Source: Bradyrhizobium manausense (GTDB lineage: Bacteria > Pseudomonadota > Alphaproteobacteria > Rhizobiales > Xanthobacteraceae). From it: DNA of 64,000 bases. The notes below the pieces were generated by a model. That model had not been told where the DNA came from. It made no database searches and was given only the letters and a program-made list of their open reading frames with translations. Position 1 is the stretch's first letter. Each line of letters begins with the position of its first letter. Location: positions 1,488,001-1,552,000 of the forward strand of contig NZ_JAFCJI010000001.1 of the NCBI RefSeq assembly GCF_018131105.1. The letters are read 5' to 3'. Shown here in pieces: positions 33,977 to 41,426 of this stretch. Position numbers and translations under genes: made by a program.

Positions 33977-34819
33977 CTAGCCTAGTTCAAAACTGGTTAC
34001 GCCGAACACGCGGTCGAGCCGCAGTGACGCGATCGGTCCAGTGTACATTCGAGCCGTTTCAAACGTCGGCTTCAGGCTAAGGCATTCCGCAATCGCTATA
34101 GCATCGCGGTTCATAGCGGGGATGTCGAGCACAATCTCGTTGCTTCCGGGACTCGCCAGCAAGGCCTCGAGCACGGCCTCGGCGGCGGCGCGGTCATCGG
34201 CTACCAGCGGGCCGATCTTGCGGCCCGTCCGGCAGGGGCGGATCACGCCCCACGCGGCAAGCTTGCCGTTGCGCAGCAGTGCGCGGCCAACGTGTCCCGG
34301 TGAGTTGATCCAGGCACGCAAGAAGGCCTCGCGCGGCGCAGGGAAGACCGTGGCGTCGTCGGCCTGCACAAGCGCAAATGGGATCGTGCCGAGCGCAACA
34401 ACTTCGGCGGGCGGCTTCAGCGGCGGGGCAACAATGCCGCTGTAGCGGATATTGGCGTAAGCCAGCTGGAAGCCGGACTGCTTGTAATTGTCCTGCTGCG
34501 CCACGACGCCGTCGAGCCCGATCACGCGCGCGCCTGCATGCGCGATCGCGGCATTCCAGATGCGCAGGCCGTGGCCTCTACCGCGAAAGCCAGGGCGCAC
34601 GATGTAGAAGCCGAGGAAGGCGAAGTGCTCGCCGTAGGTGACGCAGGAGACGGTTGCGACCGGTTCGCCGTCGATCTCGCCGACGAAGAAGCCGCGGGTA
34701 TCTGGGATCGCGAAGCAGGCGGCATCGGCAAGTCCGGGATTCCAGCCCTCCGTCGCGGCCCAGTCGATCGCGATCGAGATCTCGTCGGGCCGCAAGTTGC
34801 GGATCTGCAAATCGCTCAT
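33977..34819 (-). CDS. GNAT N-acetyltransferase with C-terminal extension
   Basis: This 280-aa protein has an N-terminal GNAT domain (about 1-130): FLGFYIVRPGFRGRGHGLRIW carries the acetyl-CoA pyrophosphate loop RGRGHG near 79-84. The C-terminal half (about 140-280; EAFLRAWINSPGH, GPLVADDRAAAEAVLEALL, IAECLSLKPTFETARMY) matches the second GNAT-like domain of YitH/Pf18014-type proteins. The acetyl acceptor is unknown. It is divergent from the SDR gene at 34960. ATG 34819 follows GAGGCGA. Confidence 0.88.
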   Translation of the reverse strand: MSDLQIRNLRPDEISIAIDWAATEGWNPGLADAACFAIPDTRGFFVGEIDGEPVATVSCVTYGEHFAFLGFYIVRPGFRGRGHGLRIWNAAIAHAGARVIGLDGVVAQQDNYKQSGFQLAYANIRYSGIVAPPLKPPAEVVALGTIPFALVQADDATVFPAPREAFLRAWINSPGHVGRALLRNGKLAAWGVIRPCRTGRKIGPLVADDRAAAEAVLEALLASPGSNEIVLDIPAMNRDAIAIAECLSLKPTFETARMYTGPIASLRLDRVFGVTSFELG

Positions 34820-34959
34820 GTCGCGTCGCCTCGTGGCAATGGACCTGTTCGCAAGTCTGGTTTGCGGGCAAGTCTGGCGGTAGAAGGCCTGATGACAGGT
34901 CGAGCCATCGCAGACTGAACCTTCGGCTCGCCTCAACGCTATCACAGGGATATCTGGTC

Positions 34960-35664
34960 ATGGCAGCAGAGAAAGTCGCACTCGTCACTGCAGGCGGCAG
35001 CGGCATGGGGGCAGGGGCAGCGCGCCGGCTCGCAGCCGATGGCTTTCGCGTCGCGATCCTGTCGTCCTCCGGCAAGGGCGAGGCGCTCGCAACAGAGCTC
35101 GGCGGAATCGGCGTGACCGGCTCGAACAAGTCGAATGAGGATTTGAAGCGCCTCGTCGACGGGGCGCTGGCGAAGTGGGGACGCATCGACGTGCTCGTCA
35201 ACAGCGCCGGCCATGGCCCGCGCGCGGCGATCACCGAGATTACGGACGAGCAATGGCATCTCGGCCTCGATACGTATTTGCTCAACGTGATCCGTCCGAC
35301 CCGGCTGGTAACGCCGGTGATGCAGGCACAGAGGGGCGGCGCCATCATCAATATTTCGACCGCCTGGGCGTTCGAGCCGAGTTCTATGTTTCCGACCTCG
35401 GCGGTGTTCCGCGCGGGCCTTGCGGCCTTCACAAAAATCTTCACCGACACCCATGCAGCCGAGAACATCCGCATGAACAACGTGCTGCCCGGCTGGATCG
35501 ACAGCCTGCCGCAGACGGATGCGCGTCGCGACAGCGTGCCGCTGAAGCGCTACGGCAAGGTGGAGGAGATCGCGGCGACGGTCGCGTTCCTCGCCTCCGA
35601 CGGCGCCGCCTACATCACCGGGCAGAATATCCGCGTCGACGGCGGGCTGACGCGCTCGGTCTAG
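34960..35664 (+). CDS. SDR family protein lacking the catalytic Tyr and Lys
   Basis: This 234-aa SDR-fold protein has the NAD(P)-binding GGSGMG (12-17), NSAG (81-84) and ISTAWAF (Ser133) segments, and an IRVDGGLTRSV C-terminus. Where active SDRs have Tyr-x-x-x-Lys followed by AG(L/V), the text reads MFPTSAVFRAGLAAFTK. Arg151 takes the Lys place and Thr146/Ser147 the Tyr place. The canonical dyad is therefore absent. A group of SDR proteins with this FPTS-AVFRAG pattern exists in rhizobia. The gene may be non-catalytic, or use other residues. ATG 34960 follows CAGGGATATC. Confidence 0.85.
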   Translation: MAAEKVALVTAGGSGMGAGAARRLAADGFRVAILSSSGKGEALATELGGIGVTGSNKSNEDLKRLVDGALAKWGRIDVLVNSAGHGPRAAITEITDEQWHLGLDTYLLNVIRPTRLVTPVMQAQRGGAIINISTAWAFEPSSMFPTSAVFRAGLAAFTKIFTDTHAAENIRMNNVLPGWIDSLPQTDARRDSVPLKRYGKVEEIAATVAFLASDGAAYITGQNIRVDGGLTRSV

Positions 35665-35936
35665 GGCGCACCAAGTCGAGCGGCCTTCTGGCGTCCTTGT
35701 TGTGATGCGACACAGTCCTGCATCGTGCGTCGCCGATGCGCGATGATGCGTGGCCTCTCAGTCACACTCATCATCCGTTCGCACGATGACGTGCGCACAC
35801 TACGTCACAGTCCCTGCGAACTTCGCCGCAGCCCAAGACGCTGAGCGATGCGCCGCCTATGCCTAGCCCGTGCCGGATACACCCGGTCGATGAATGTGAG
35901 ACGCGCGTTTCGATCGCGTGGGGCAAGGAGACTGCA

Positions 35937-36761
35937 ATGAGAAGGTTTTTGCTGGCGGCTGCCATCGCGGCGTTGGGCACCGCGTCCGTGCAGGCCGCGG
36001 ACCTCGCGGCGCACTACGCCAAGGCGCCGATGATGGCGACGGCCTATAGCTGGACCGGCTTTTACGTCGGCGGCAACGTTGGCGGGCAGTGGGGCAGTGC
36101 CAATGCCGCCACCACCACCCTGGACCCACCGCTGACGTATTTCGCAACGTCGAGCGTGCCTGTCATTGCGGCGGTCGGCGCGCAGCGCATCAACTCCTCC
36201 AGCGTGACCGGAGGCTTCACTGCCGGCTACAATTGGCAGGTCAGCAACGCAGTGTTCGGTCTCGAAGGCGACATCAATTATTTCGGCTTCAAGGGCGGTG
36301 CGTCGGGCTCGGCGATTTATCCGTGCTGCGCGCCGACCAGTTTCACCATCAACTCGCAGGTCTCGGCCGACTGGCTCGCCACGATCCGCGGCCGCATCGG
36401 CTTCCTCGCAACGCCCAGCTGGCTGATTTATGCCACTGGCGGTGTGGCGATCGCCGACGTGAAGGGCAATTTCAACTTCACCGACACGTTCGCGGCCGCG
36501 ACCGAATCCGGCGCGATCCGCGACACGCGGGTCGGATGGACCGCGGGTGTCGGCGGCGAATACGCTGTCGGCAACGGCTGGTCGCTGAAGGCCGAATATC
36601 TCTATGTCGATCTCGGCCGGGTCGGCATGACCAGCAACAATCTCTTTGCAGGAATTGCGCGTCCGACCCAGACCTTCAACCACTCGTTCGACATCACGTC
36701 CAACATCGTGCGTGTCGGCGTGAACTACAAGTTCGGCGGACCTGTTGTCGCCAGATACTGA
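35937..36761 (+). CDS. outer membrane beta-barrel protein (Omp31/Omp25-like)
   Basis: This 274-aa protein has a signal peptide (residues 1-21, cut near VQAAD), then ADLAAHYAKAPMMATAYSWTGFYVGGNVGG in pieces. That is the familiar start of rhizobial Omp31-type porins and heme-binding proteins. The C-terminal half is made of alternating amphipathic strands (LATIRGRIGFLATPSWLIYATGGVAIADVKG in pieces), and GWSLKAEYLYVDLG precedes the final strand VRVGVNYKFGG. ATG 35937 follows AAGGAG. It should form an 8-stranded barrel in the outer membrane. The strong terminator after it fits a highly transcribed gene. Confidence 0.9.
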   Translation: MRRFLLAAAIAALGTASVQAADLAAHYAKAPMMATAYSWTGFYVGGNVGGQWGSANAATTTLDPPLTYFATSSVPVIAAVGAQRINSSSVTGGFTAGYNWQVSNAVFGLEGDINYFGFKGGASGSAIYPCCAPTSFTINSQVSADWLATIRGRIGFLATPSWLIYATGGVAIADVKGNFNFTDTFAAATESGAIRDTRVGWTAGVGGEYAVGNGWSLKAEYLYVDLGRVGMTSNNLFAGIARPTQTFNHSFDITSNIVRVGVNYKFGGPVVARY

Positions 36762-36786
36762 GCGATATCCCGTTCCGATGTGGCGA

Positions 36787-36820
36787 AGAAAGCCCCGGCC
36801 TGGCCGGAGCTTTCTGTTTT
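36787..36820 (+). terminator. rho-independent terminator after the outer membrane protein
   Basis: AGAAAGC and GCTTTCT arms at 36787-36793 and 36809-36815 enclose CCCGGCC/GGCCGG-type pairing, followed by GTTTT. It ends just before the convergent beta-lactamase-fold gene stop at 36823. Confidence 0.85.
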
Positions 36821-36822
36821 GC

Positions 36823-38043
36823 TCAGCCGTGCGCGGTCAGCAGCCGGGCCAGCGCCGGCAAAATCTTGTAGCGAGCGATCTCGTGCGGATAGTCGCCACG
36901 ATTGGCGAGCATCACGATGCCGATCCGTCGTGCGGGCACCAGGCCGATATAGCCGGAGGCGTTGTTGAGACCACCCGGCTTGTCGACGATAGTGACGTCG
37001 GGCAGGTGCACGGTCTCCCAGGCCATCGCTTGCCCGAAGGTAGCTTGGCCGAACTTTTGGTCGACGTGGAAGGCTTCGCGCTGTGTCATCCGCAGCGCCT
37101 CGCGCAGATGCGGATCGATCGAGCGGCCATCGGCACAGGCTGCGACGAATGTCGCAAGATCGCGCGCGGATGAAAACATCTGGCCGGTGCCGGGGAAGTC
37201 GAAATAGCTCTGCTGGTTGCCAACCGGACCGATCGCGCTGCCTTGGTCGGAATAGCCCTGGACAACGCGCCGTCGCGTGGCCTCGTCCATGATCGCGCGG
37301 TCATCGGGTCCACGCTCGGGAATGGACGTGGCGTGCATGCCGAGCGGCGCGAGGATACGGCTCTCGACCAGCCTTGAGATCGGTGTGCGATAGCGGCGCT
37401 CCAGCACGAGCTGAAGCAGCACGTATCCGGCATGACTGTAGATGCGCTGCTTGCCGGGCGCGACGCCCGCCGGCGGTGTCCAGGCATTGAGCATGGCGAC
37501 GAATTGCGCCTGCGTGTAGGAGTCGTTCGGCCAGGGCGGGTGATCGGTCGGCAGCAACAGCCCCGAAGTGTGCGTCGCGAGCTGGCCGACGGTGACCTTG
37601 CGGATATAGTCACCGTTCAGCGCCGGCAGATATTTCGGCAGGGGATCGTCGAGCCGCAACTCGCCGCGGAGCGTGCCTGATGCCACCAGCGTGGCCTCGA
37701 ACGGCTTCCGCAAGGAGGCGAGGTTGAACAGCGTGTCCGGCGTCACCGGCCGCCTGGTGGCGTCGTCGGCGAAGCCGTAGCTGAAGAATTCGACATGATT
37801 GCCGGCATGGAGCGCGACGGCGAGGCCGCCCGGATGATCCGGCGTTACGGTGGGAGCGAGCTCGGCGGCAACGATATCGCGCATTTGCGCGATCATGTCC
37901 GAATCCGCCGAAGCGCGGCGCGACCCGGCCAGCGCAAGCGCAAGCGGAGCAAGCGCGGCGCGGGCGAGGGATCGCCTTGTGATTTGTGGTGGGATGACAA
38001 CAGGCGGCACGTGCTTCTGACTGATGATGCGGTGCGCCCCCAT
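36823..38043 (-). CDS. serine hydrolase, beta-lactamase (class C-like) fold, exported
   Basis: The 406-aa protein has SxxK in LASLRKPF (Ser110, Lys113) as the acylation site, Tyr202 in RIYSHAGY as the YxN-type base (here Y-S-H), and a late VDKPGGLNNASG segment where class C enzymes have KTG. Residues 20-46 carry ITRRSLARAALAPLALALAG, a twin-arginine-like signal. AmpC, DD-peptidases and esterases share this fold. Because YSH replaces YSN and KPGG replaces KTGG, a true cephalosporinase is less likely than an esterase or peptidase. The start may be a little downstream of 38043. Confidence 0.85.
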   Translation of the reverse strand: MGAHRIISQKHVPPVVIPPQITRRSLARAALAPLALALAGSRRASADSDMIAQMRDIVAAELAPTVTPDHPGGLAVALHAGNHVEFFSYGFADDATRRPVTPDTLFNLASLRKPFEATLVASGTLRGELRLDDPLPKYLPALNGDYIRKVTVGQLATHTSGLLLPTDHPPWPNDSYTQAQFVAMLNAWTPPAGVAPGKQRIYSHAGYVLLQLVLERRYRTPISRLVESRILAPLGMHATSIPERGPDDRAIMDEATRRRVVQGYSDQGSAIGPVGNQQSYFDFPGTGQMFSSARDLATFVAACADGRSIDPHLREALRMTQREAFHVDQKFGQATFGQAMAWETVHLPDVTIVDKPGGLNNASGYIGLVPARRIGIVMLANRGDYPHEIARYKILPALARLLTAHG

Positions 38044-38122
38044 TCACTGTTTAGCGGGGCGGGGACGGCCTCCCAATTCACGATTGCGCGTTTGGGTTCC
38101 TCATCGACGGTCGCAAAAAATA

Positions 38123-38140
38123 GTTAGCCCAAGAGCTAAC
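38123..38140. promoter_or_regulatory. inverted repeat operator 1, GTTAGC-N6-GCTAAC
   Basis: Perfect arms GTTAGC (38123-38128) and GCTAAC (38135-38140) are separated by CCAAGA. It is identical in arms and spacing to the site at 38173 and lies upstream of the ArsR-AHSA1 pair, 50 bp (about five DNA turns) away centre to centre. ArsR proteins bind such inverted repeats. Confidence 0.75.
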
Positions 38141-38172
38141 AATCATTGACGGCGGGGCGTGGCAGGCCTATA

Positions 38173-38190
38173 GTTAGCTTCATGGCTAAC
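38173..38190. promoter_or_regulatory. inverted repeat operator 2, overlapping the ArsR start codon
   Basis: Arms GTTAGC (38173-38178) and GCTAAC (38185-38190) with spacer TTCATG overlap the ATG at 38182-38184. Binding here would block transcription through the start. Same arms and spacing as the site at 38123, so both should bind the same dimer. Confidence 0.75.
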
Positions 38191-38592
38191 CAATTGACCC
38201 AGCTTGACCAGGTTTTCGCAGCGCTCGCCGATCCCACGCGGCGGGCCATCGTGATGCGGCTCTGCGCCGGCGAGGCTTCGGTCGGCGAGCTCGCCGGGCC
38301 CTTCGAGATGGCGCTGCCGAGTTTCATGAAACACATCCACGTGCTCGAGCTGAGCGGGCTCGTGGAGTCCGAGAAATCCGGCCGGGTGCGCACATGTCGT
38401 CTCAGTCCCGAGGCGCTCGTCGGCGCGGAAGACTGGTTCCAGCACCAGCGGGCGATCTGGGAGGCGCGGCTCGACCGCTTCGAGGCCTATGTGATGAAGC
38501 TCAAGAAGGAGAGGGCGGCCGCAAGGCAGCCGTCCAAGACGACCGAGAAGACAACCAACAAGCCTAGCAAACGGAAAGGTACTGAGTCATGA
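38182..38592 (+). CDS. ArsR family winged-helix regulator
   Basis: This 136-aa protein has the ArsR fold: VFAALADPTRRAIVMRLC, then EASVGELAGPFEMALPSFMKHIHVLELSGLVE in pieces, then a wing near GRVRTCRLS and a C-terminal dimer helix. The tail (about 105-136) is basic and disordered. The paired Cys of metal-sensing ArsR proteins are not evident in the recognition area. This ArsR-AHSA1 pairing is common in alphaproteobacteria, often with a mild effect on AHSA1 or stress genes. It overlaps the next gene by 4 bp and lies under two identical operators, so it is likely autoregulated. Confidence 0.9.
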   Translation: MANQLTQLDQVFAALADPTRRAIVMRLCAGEASVGELAGPFEMALPSFMKHIHVLELSGLVESEKSGRVRTCRLSPEALVGAEDWFQHQRAIWEARLDRFEAYVMKLKKERAAARQPSKTTEKTTNKPSKRKGTES

Positions 38593-39071
38593 CGAACGCT
38601 GCCCTGTCGCAATGGTCGATCGACCGCGAGATCGTGATGTCGCGCGTGATCGACGCGCCGCGTGATCTGGTGTTCGAGGCGTGGTCCGATCCGAAGCATC
38701 TGCCACAATGGTTCGGGCCGAAGGGTTTCAAGATCGAGACCTTCGAGATCGACGTGCGCGTCGGCGGCGTCTGGCGTTTCAACATGACCGGTCCCGACGG
38801 CACGGTCTATCCGAATCGCATGCGCTTCCTCCGCATCGAGCGGCCGTCCTTCATGGAGATGGATCACGGCGGCGACCAGGACGATGATCCCGGCATGTTC
38901 CGCTTCACGATCACCTTCGCCGAGCAGGCCAACGGCAAGACCGTGTTGATGATGCGGCAGCTTGCAGCAAGCACCGAGCAGCGCGACGGCATGATCGGTT
39001 TCGGCGCCGTCGAATACGGGTACCAGACGCTGGACAAGCTCGCGGCCTATGTGGGCGGGCTGAAGAAATAA
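38589..39071 (+). CDS. SRPBCC / AHSA1 domain protein
   Basis: This 160-aa protein has the START-like helix-grip pattern of Aha1-type proteins: REIVMSRVIDAPRDLVFEAWSDPKHLPQWFGPKGF in pieces, VRVGGVWRFNMTGPDG, and MRQLAASTEQRDG. The C-terminal helix YGYQTLDKLAAYVGGL is standard. Such proteins bind hydrophobic ligands and are often encoded next to an ArsR regulator. ATGA overlap with the ArsR stop gives coupled translation. The ligand and true job are unknown. Confidence 0.92.
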   Translation: MTNAALSQWSIDREIVMSRVIDAPRDLVFEAWSDPKHLPQWFGPKGFKIETFEIDVRVGGVWRFNMTGPDGTVYPNRMRFLRIERPSFMEMDHGGDQDDDPGMFRFTITFAEQANGKTVLMMRQLAASTEQRDGMIGFGAVEYGYQTLDKLAAYVGGLKK

Positions 39072-39086
39072 GCTCCCCGCACGATC

Positions 39087-39112
39087 CCGGGGGCCTCGAA
39101 GAGTGCCCCCGG
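39087..39112. terminator. hairpin terminator after AHSA1 gene
   Basis: Perfect 8-bp stem CCGGGGGC / GCCCCCGG with a 10-base loop at 39087-39112, 16 bp after the AHSA1 stop. No T run follows. Confidence 0.7.
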
Positions 39113-39155
39113 AATCAACTTTGAAACGGGCGGTGAGAACTGTCGCGATCGCGAT

Positions 39156-39231
39156 TATGACAGCGCGCAGGCGAATTATGACAGTGTCGTCACGCAGATT
39201 TTTGTCGCGTCGAACGACGGATATATGACAG
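39156..39231 (+). repeat. three TATGACAG direct repeats upstream of the membrane protein
   Basis: TATGACAG occurs at 39156-39163, 39177-39184 and 39224-39231, at 21 and 47 bp. A CTGTC at 39140-39144 forms a possible inverted partner of the first. The cluster ends 45 bp before the start codon at 39276. This could be a regulator-binding array, or chance. Confidence 0.5.
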
Positions 39232-39275
39232 AATTACTACCGTTGGATGTCGAGATGACTACAGCGGAGTGATTC

Positions 39276-40118
39276 ATGTTGCAGTGGCAGGACCGGTCAA
39301 ATCCCCTCGCGTGGTGGTGGGGGTCTCTGACGCTTGTCAGTGCGGCGAACATCTTCGTCTGGTTGATGCTGTATCGCGAGTTCTATCCGACCGTGGCCGG
39401 CAGTGTCGGCGGCGGCTCGGATATCGGGCTGATGTTCCTGTTGTGCGCGGGCTATGTGTTCGGCTGCGCCTTCCGCTCCGTGCTGCCGCGCGCCGATGTG
39501 CAGCGCATCTGCCTGTTCGATACCTGGCTCTCCAGCGTGTTCATCGGCCGCACGGTCGCGACCGTGGCCGAGCTCTGCTTCGCCGCGCAATGGGCGATCA
39601 TCCTACATCAGCTCGGCAAGATGACCGGCGCGGAGACCGCGGTGAACATCGCGCTGGTGATCGTGCCTGTTATCATCATCGCGGAGTGTTTCTCCTGGTA
39701 CGCGGTCGTCACCACCAACTTCCTCTTCAACGCGATCGAGAACTCGCTGTGGGCGGTGACCTTCTTCCTCGCCGGCATCGCGCTGTGTCGCTTGATGCCG
39801 GAATTCCAGGGCGTGGTGCGCTGGGCGCTGATGTCAGGCATCATCGGCATCGCCTGCTTCCTTGCCTTCCTCGTCACCGTCGACGTGCCGATGTATCTCG
39901 GCCGCTGGCGGGCAGGGCATGCGGAGGGCGGCAGGTTCCTCGGCTTCCTCGAGGGCCTGCACGACGTCTCGACGCGATGGGTGGTGACCCACGACATCGG
40001 ACATTGGAAGGGCGAGCTGACCTGGATGTTCCTGTATTTCAGCGCCGCCGTCTGGTCGAGCCTCGCGCTCTGCGCGCTCTACGCCATGGAAGGGTATCTC
40101 ACGCGCTATCTGGCCTGA
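39276..40118 (+). CDS. multi-pass membrane protein of unknown function
   Basis: This 280-aa protein has about seven hydrophobic segments (about 12-34, 49-66, 85-105, 122-145, 154-173, 182-205, 250-272). Between segments 6 and 7 lies a hydrophilic loop (YLGRWRAGHAEGGRFLGFLEGLHDVSTRWVVTHDIGHWKG in pieces). That loop holds several His and Asp residues (HDV, THDIGHWKGE) that could bind a metal or a quinone. I do not recognise a named family. It stands alone, closed downstream by a repeat and flanked upstream by direct repeats. Confidence 0.75.
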   Translation: MLQWQDRSNPLAWWWGSLTLVSAANIFVWLMLYREFYPTVAGSVGGGSDIGLMFLLCAGYVFGCAFRSVLPRADVQRICLFDTWLSSVFIGRTVATVAELCFAAQWAIILHQLGKMTGAETAVNIALVIVPVIIIAECFSWYAVVTTNFLFNAIENSLWAVTFFLAGIALCRLMPEFQGVVRWALMSGIIGIACFLAFLVTVDVPMYLGRWRAGHAEGGRFLGFLEGLHDVSTRWVVTHDIGHWKGELTWMFLYFSAAVWSSLALCALYAMEGYLTRYLA

Positions 40119-40126
40119 GCTTTTTT

Positions 40127-40177
40127 GACGCGTTTTCTTGACGCGAACCGGTATCCACTTCGCTTGAAAACGCTTTG
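40127..40177. repeat. GACGCG-TTTTC...GAAAACGC repeat element
   Basis: The element reads GACGCGTTTTCTTGACGCG, then AACCGGTATCCACTTCGC, then TTGAAAACGCTTTG. The arms GCGTTTTC and GAAAACGC form the palindrome. It directly abuts the stop codon of the binding-protein gene (40178), so it may help end both convergent transcripts. I know this element as dispersed in Rhizobiales. Confidence 0.75.
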
Positions 40178-41383
40178 TTATTTGCCGACCAGGCTGCACT
40201 TGCTGCGGTCGAGCGGGCGGAAGGCCTGGTCGGGCGGGATGGTCGCGACCAGCTTGACGAAGTCCCACGGTCCCTTCGACTCCTCGGGCGTCTTGACCTG
40301 CACGAGATAGAGATCGTGCACCATCCGCTGATCCTCGCGGATGTGGCCGTTGGGCGTGTAGGCATCAGACACCGGCGTCGCCTTCATCCTGGCCATCACG
40401 GTGGCGCTGTCGTCGGAGTCGGTGTCCTTCACGGCTTGCAGGTAGTGACGCACGGCGGAATAGACGCCGGCCTGGATCTGTGAAGGCATCGCCTTGCGAC
40501 GCGCATAGAACGCATCCGAGAATTTTCGGGCGGCCGGCGAGACGTCTTCGAAAAACGAGGTGACGATGAGATCGCCGCGCGTGGCCTTGAGGCCAACGGC
40601 TTCGATATCGACGTTCTGGAACGACATCGGCACGATCTTCATGCCCTGTTCGGCGAGGCCGAATTCCTCGGCCTGCTTGATCACGGTGGCGTTGTCGCCG
40701 GCGACGTTGATCGCCAGGATCTTCGCGCCCGAGGACTGCGCCTGGAGCAGGAAGGACGAGTAATCGGGCGTGCCGAGCTGCGCCTTGACGCTGCCGGCGA
40801 CCTTGCCGCCGAGCGCTGTGATGCGATCCCGCGCAGTCGTCTCGATCGAATGGCCGAAGGCATAGTCGCCGGTGATGAAGAACCAAGGCTCCTTGCTGGC
40901 CTGCATGACGCCGGAGACGACTGCGGTGGCGGTCGAATAGGCGTCCTGGGTCCACTGCACGCTGCTGGGCGCGCAGGCGTCATCGGTGAGCTGGTTGGCG
41001 CCGGCGCCGGACACCAGGAATATCTTTCCGTTGCTGCGCACCAGCTCCTGCACCGCAAGTGCCGCGCCGGAGCTGCCGCCATCCGCGATCGCCTGCACGC
41101 CGTCGCTGAACCATTTTCGGGCGAGCGAGGCGGCGAGGTCCGGCTTGTTCTGGTGATCGGCCTGCAGGATCTCGATCTGCTTGCCGTTGACCTTGCCGCC
41201 GAACTCCTCCGCCGCCATCCGCGCCGCCTCGACTGAGCCCGGGCCCATCGCGGTTGCAAAAATGCCGTTCATGTCGGTGAGGACGCCGATGCGGATGGCG
41301 TCGCCCTTGATCTCGGCGCGCGCAGAGCCAGCGAGCGCCAGCGTGACCAGCAGGATGGCAGATGTCGTGCGGAGGGTGGGCAT
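40178..41383 (-). CDS. ABC transporter periplasmic binding protein (Leu/Ile/Val family)
   Basis: This 401-aa protein has a signal peptide (residues 1-23, cut near SARA) and the Peripla_BP_6 fold: IRIGVLTDMNGIFATAMG near 30, GKVNGKQIEILQADHQNKPD near 63, then two lobes ending with VHDLYLVQVKTPEES. The family feeds branched-chain amino acid and aromatic acid ABC importers. No permease or ATPase gene lies nearby, so it must use components elsewhere. It is on the same strand and 43 bp downstream of the FAH-family hydrolase gene, so it is likely in the aromatic operon and may bind the aromatic substrate. Confidence 0.88.
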   Translation of the reverse strand: MPTLRTTSAILLVTLALAGSARAEIKGDAIRIGVLTDMNGIFATAMGPGSVEAARMAAEEFGGKVNGKQIEILQADHQNKPDLAASLARKWFSDGVQAIADGGSSGAALAVQELVRSNGKIFLVSGAGANQLTDDACAPSSVQWTQDAYSTATAVVSGVMQASKEPWFFITGDYAFGHSIETTARDRITALGGKVAGSVKAQLGTPDYSSFLLQAQSSGAKILAINVAGDNATVIKQAEEFGLAEQGMKIVPMSFQNVDIEAVGLKATRGDLIVTSFFEDVSPAARKFSDAFYARRKAMPSQIQAGVYSAVRHYLQAVKDTDSDDSATVMARMKATPVSDAYTPNGHIREDQRMVHDLYLVQVKTPEESKGPWDFVKLVATIPPDQAFRPLDRSKCSLVGK

Positions 41384-41426
41384 GGCGCGTTTCCTTACTT
41401 TTCGTTGATCGGTTGGCTCTGACGGG

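Noticed and set aside
36823..38043. AmpC beta-lactamase
   Set aside because: SxxK is present, but YSH replaces YxN and KPGG replaces KTG, and no ampR gene is adjacent; an esterase or peptidase is more likely.
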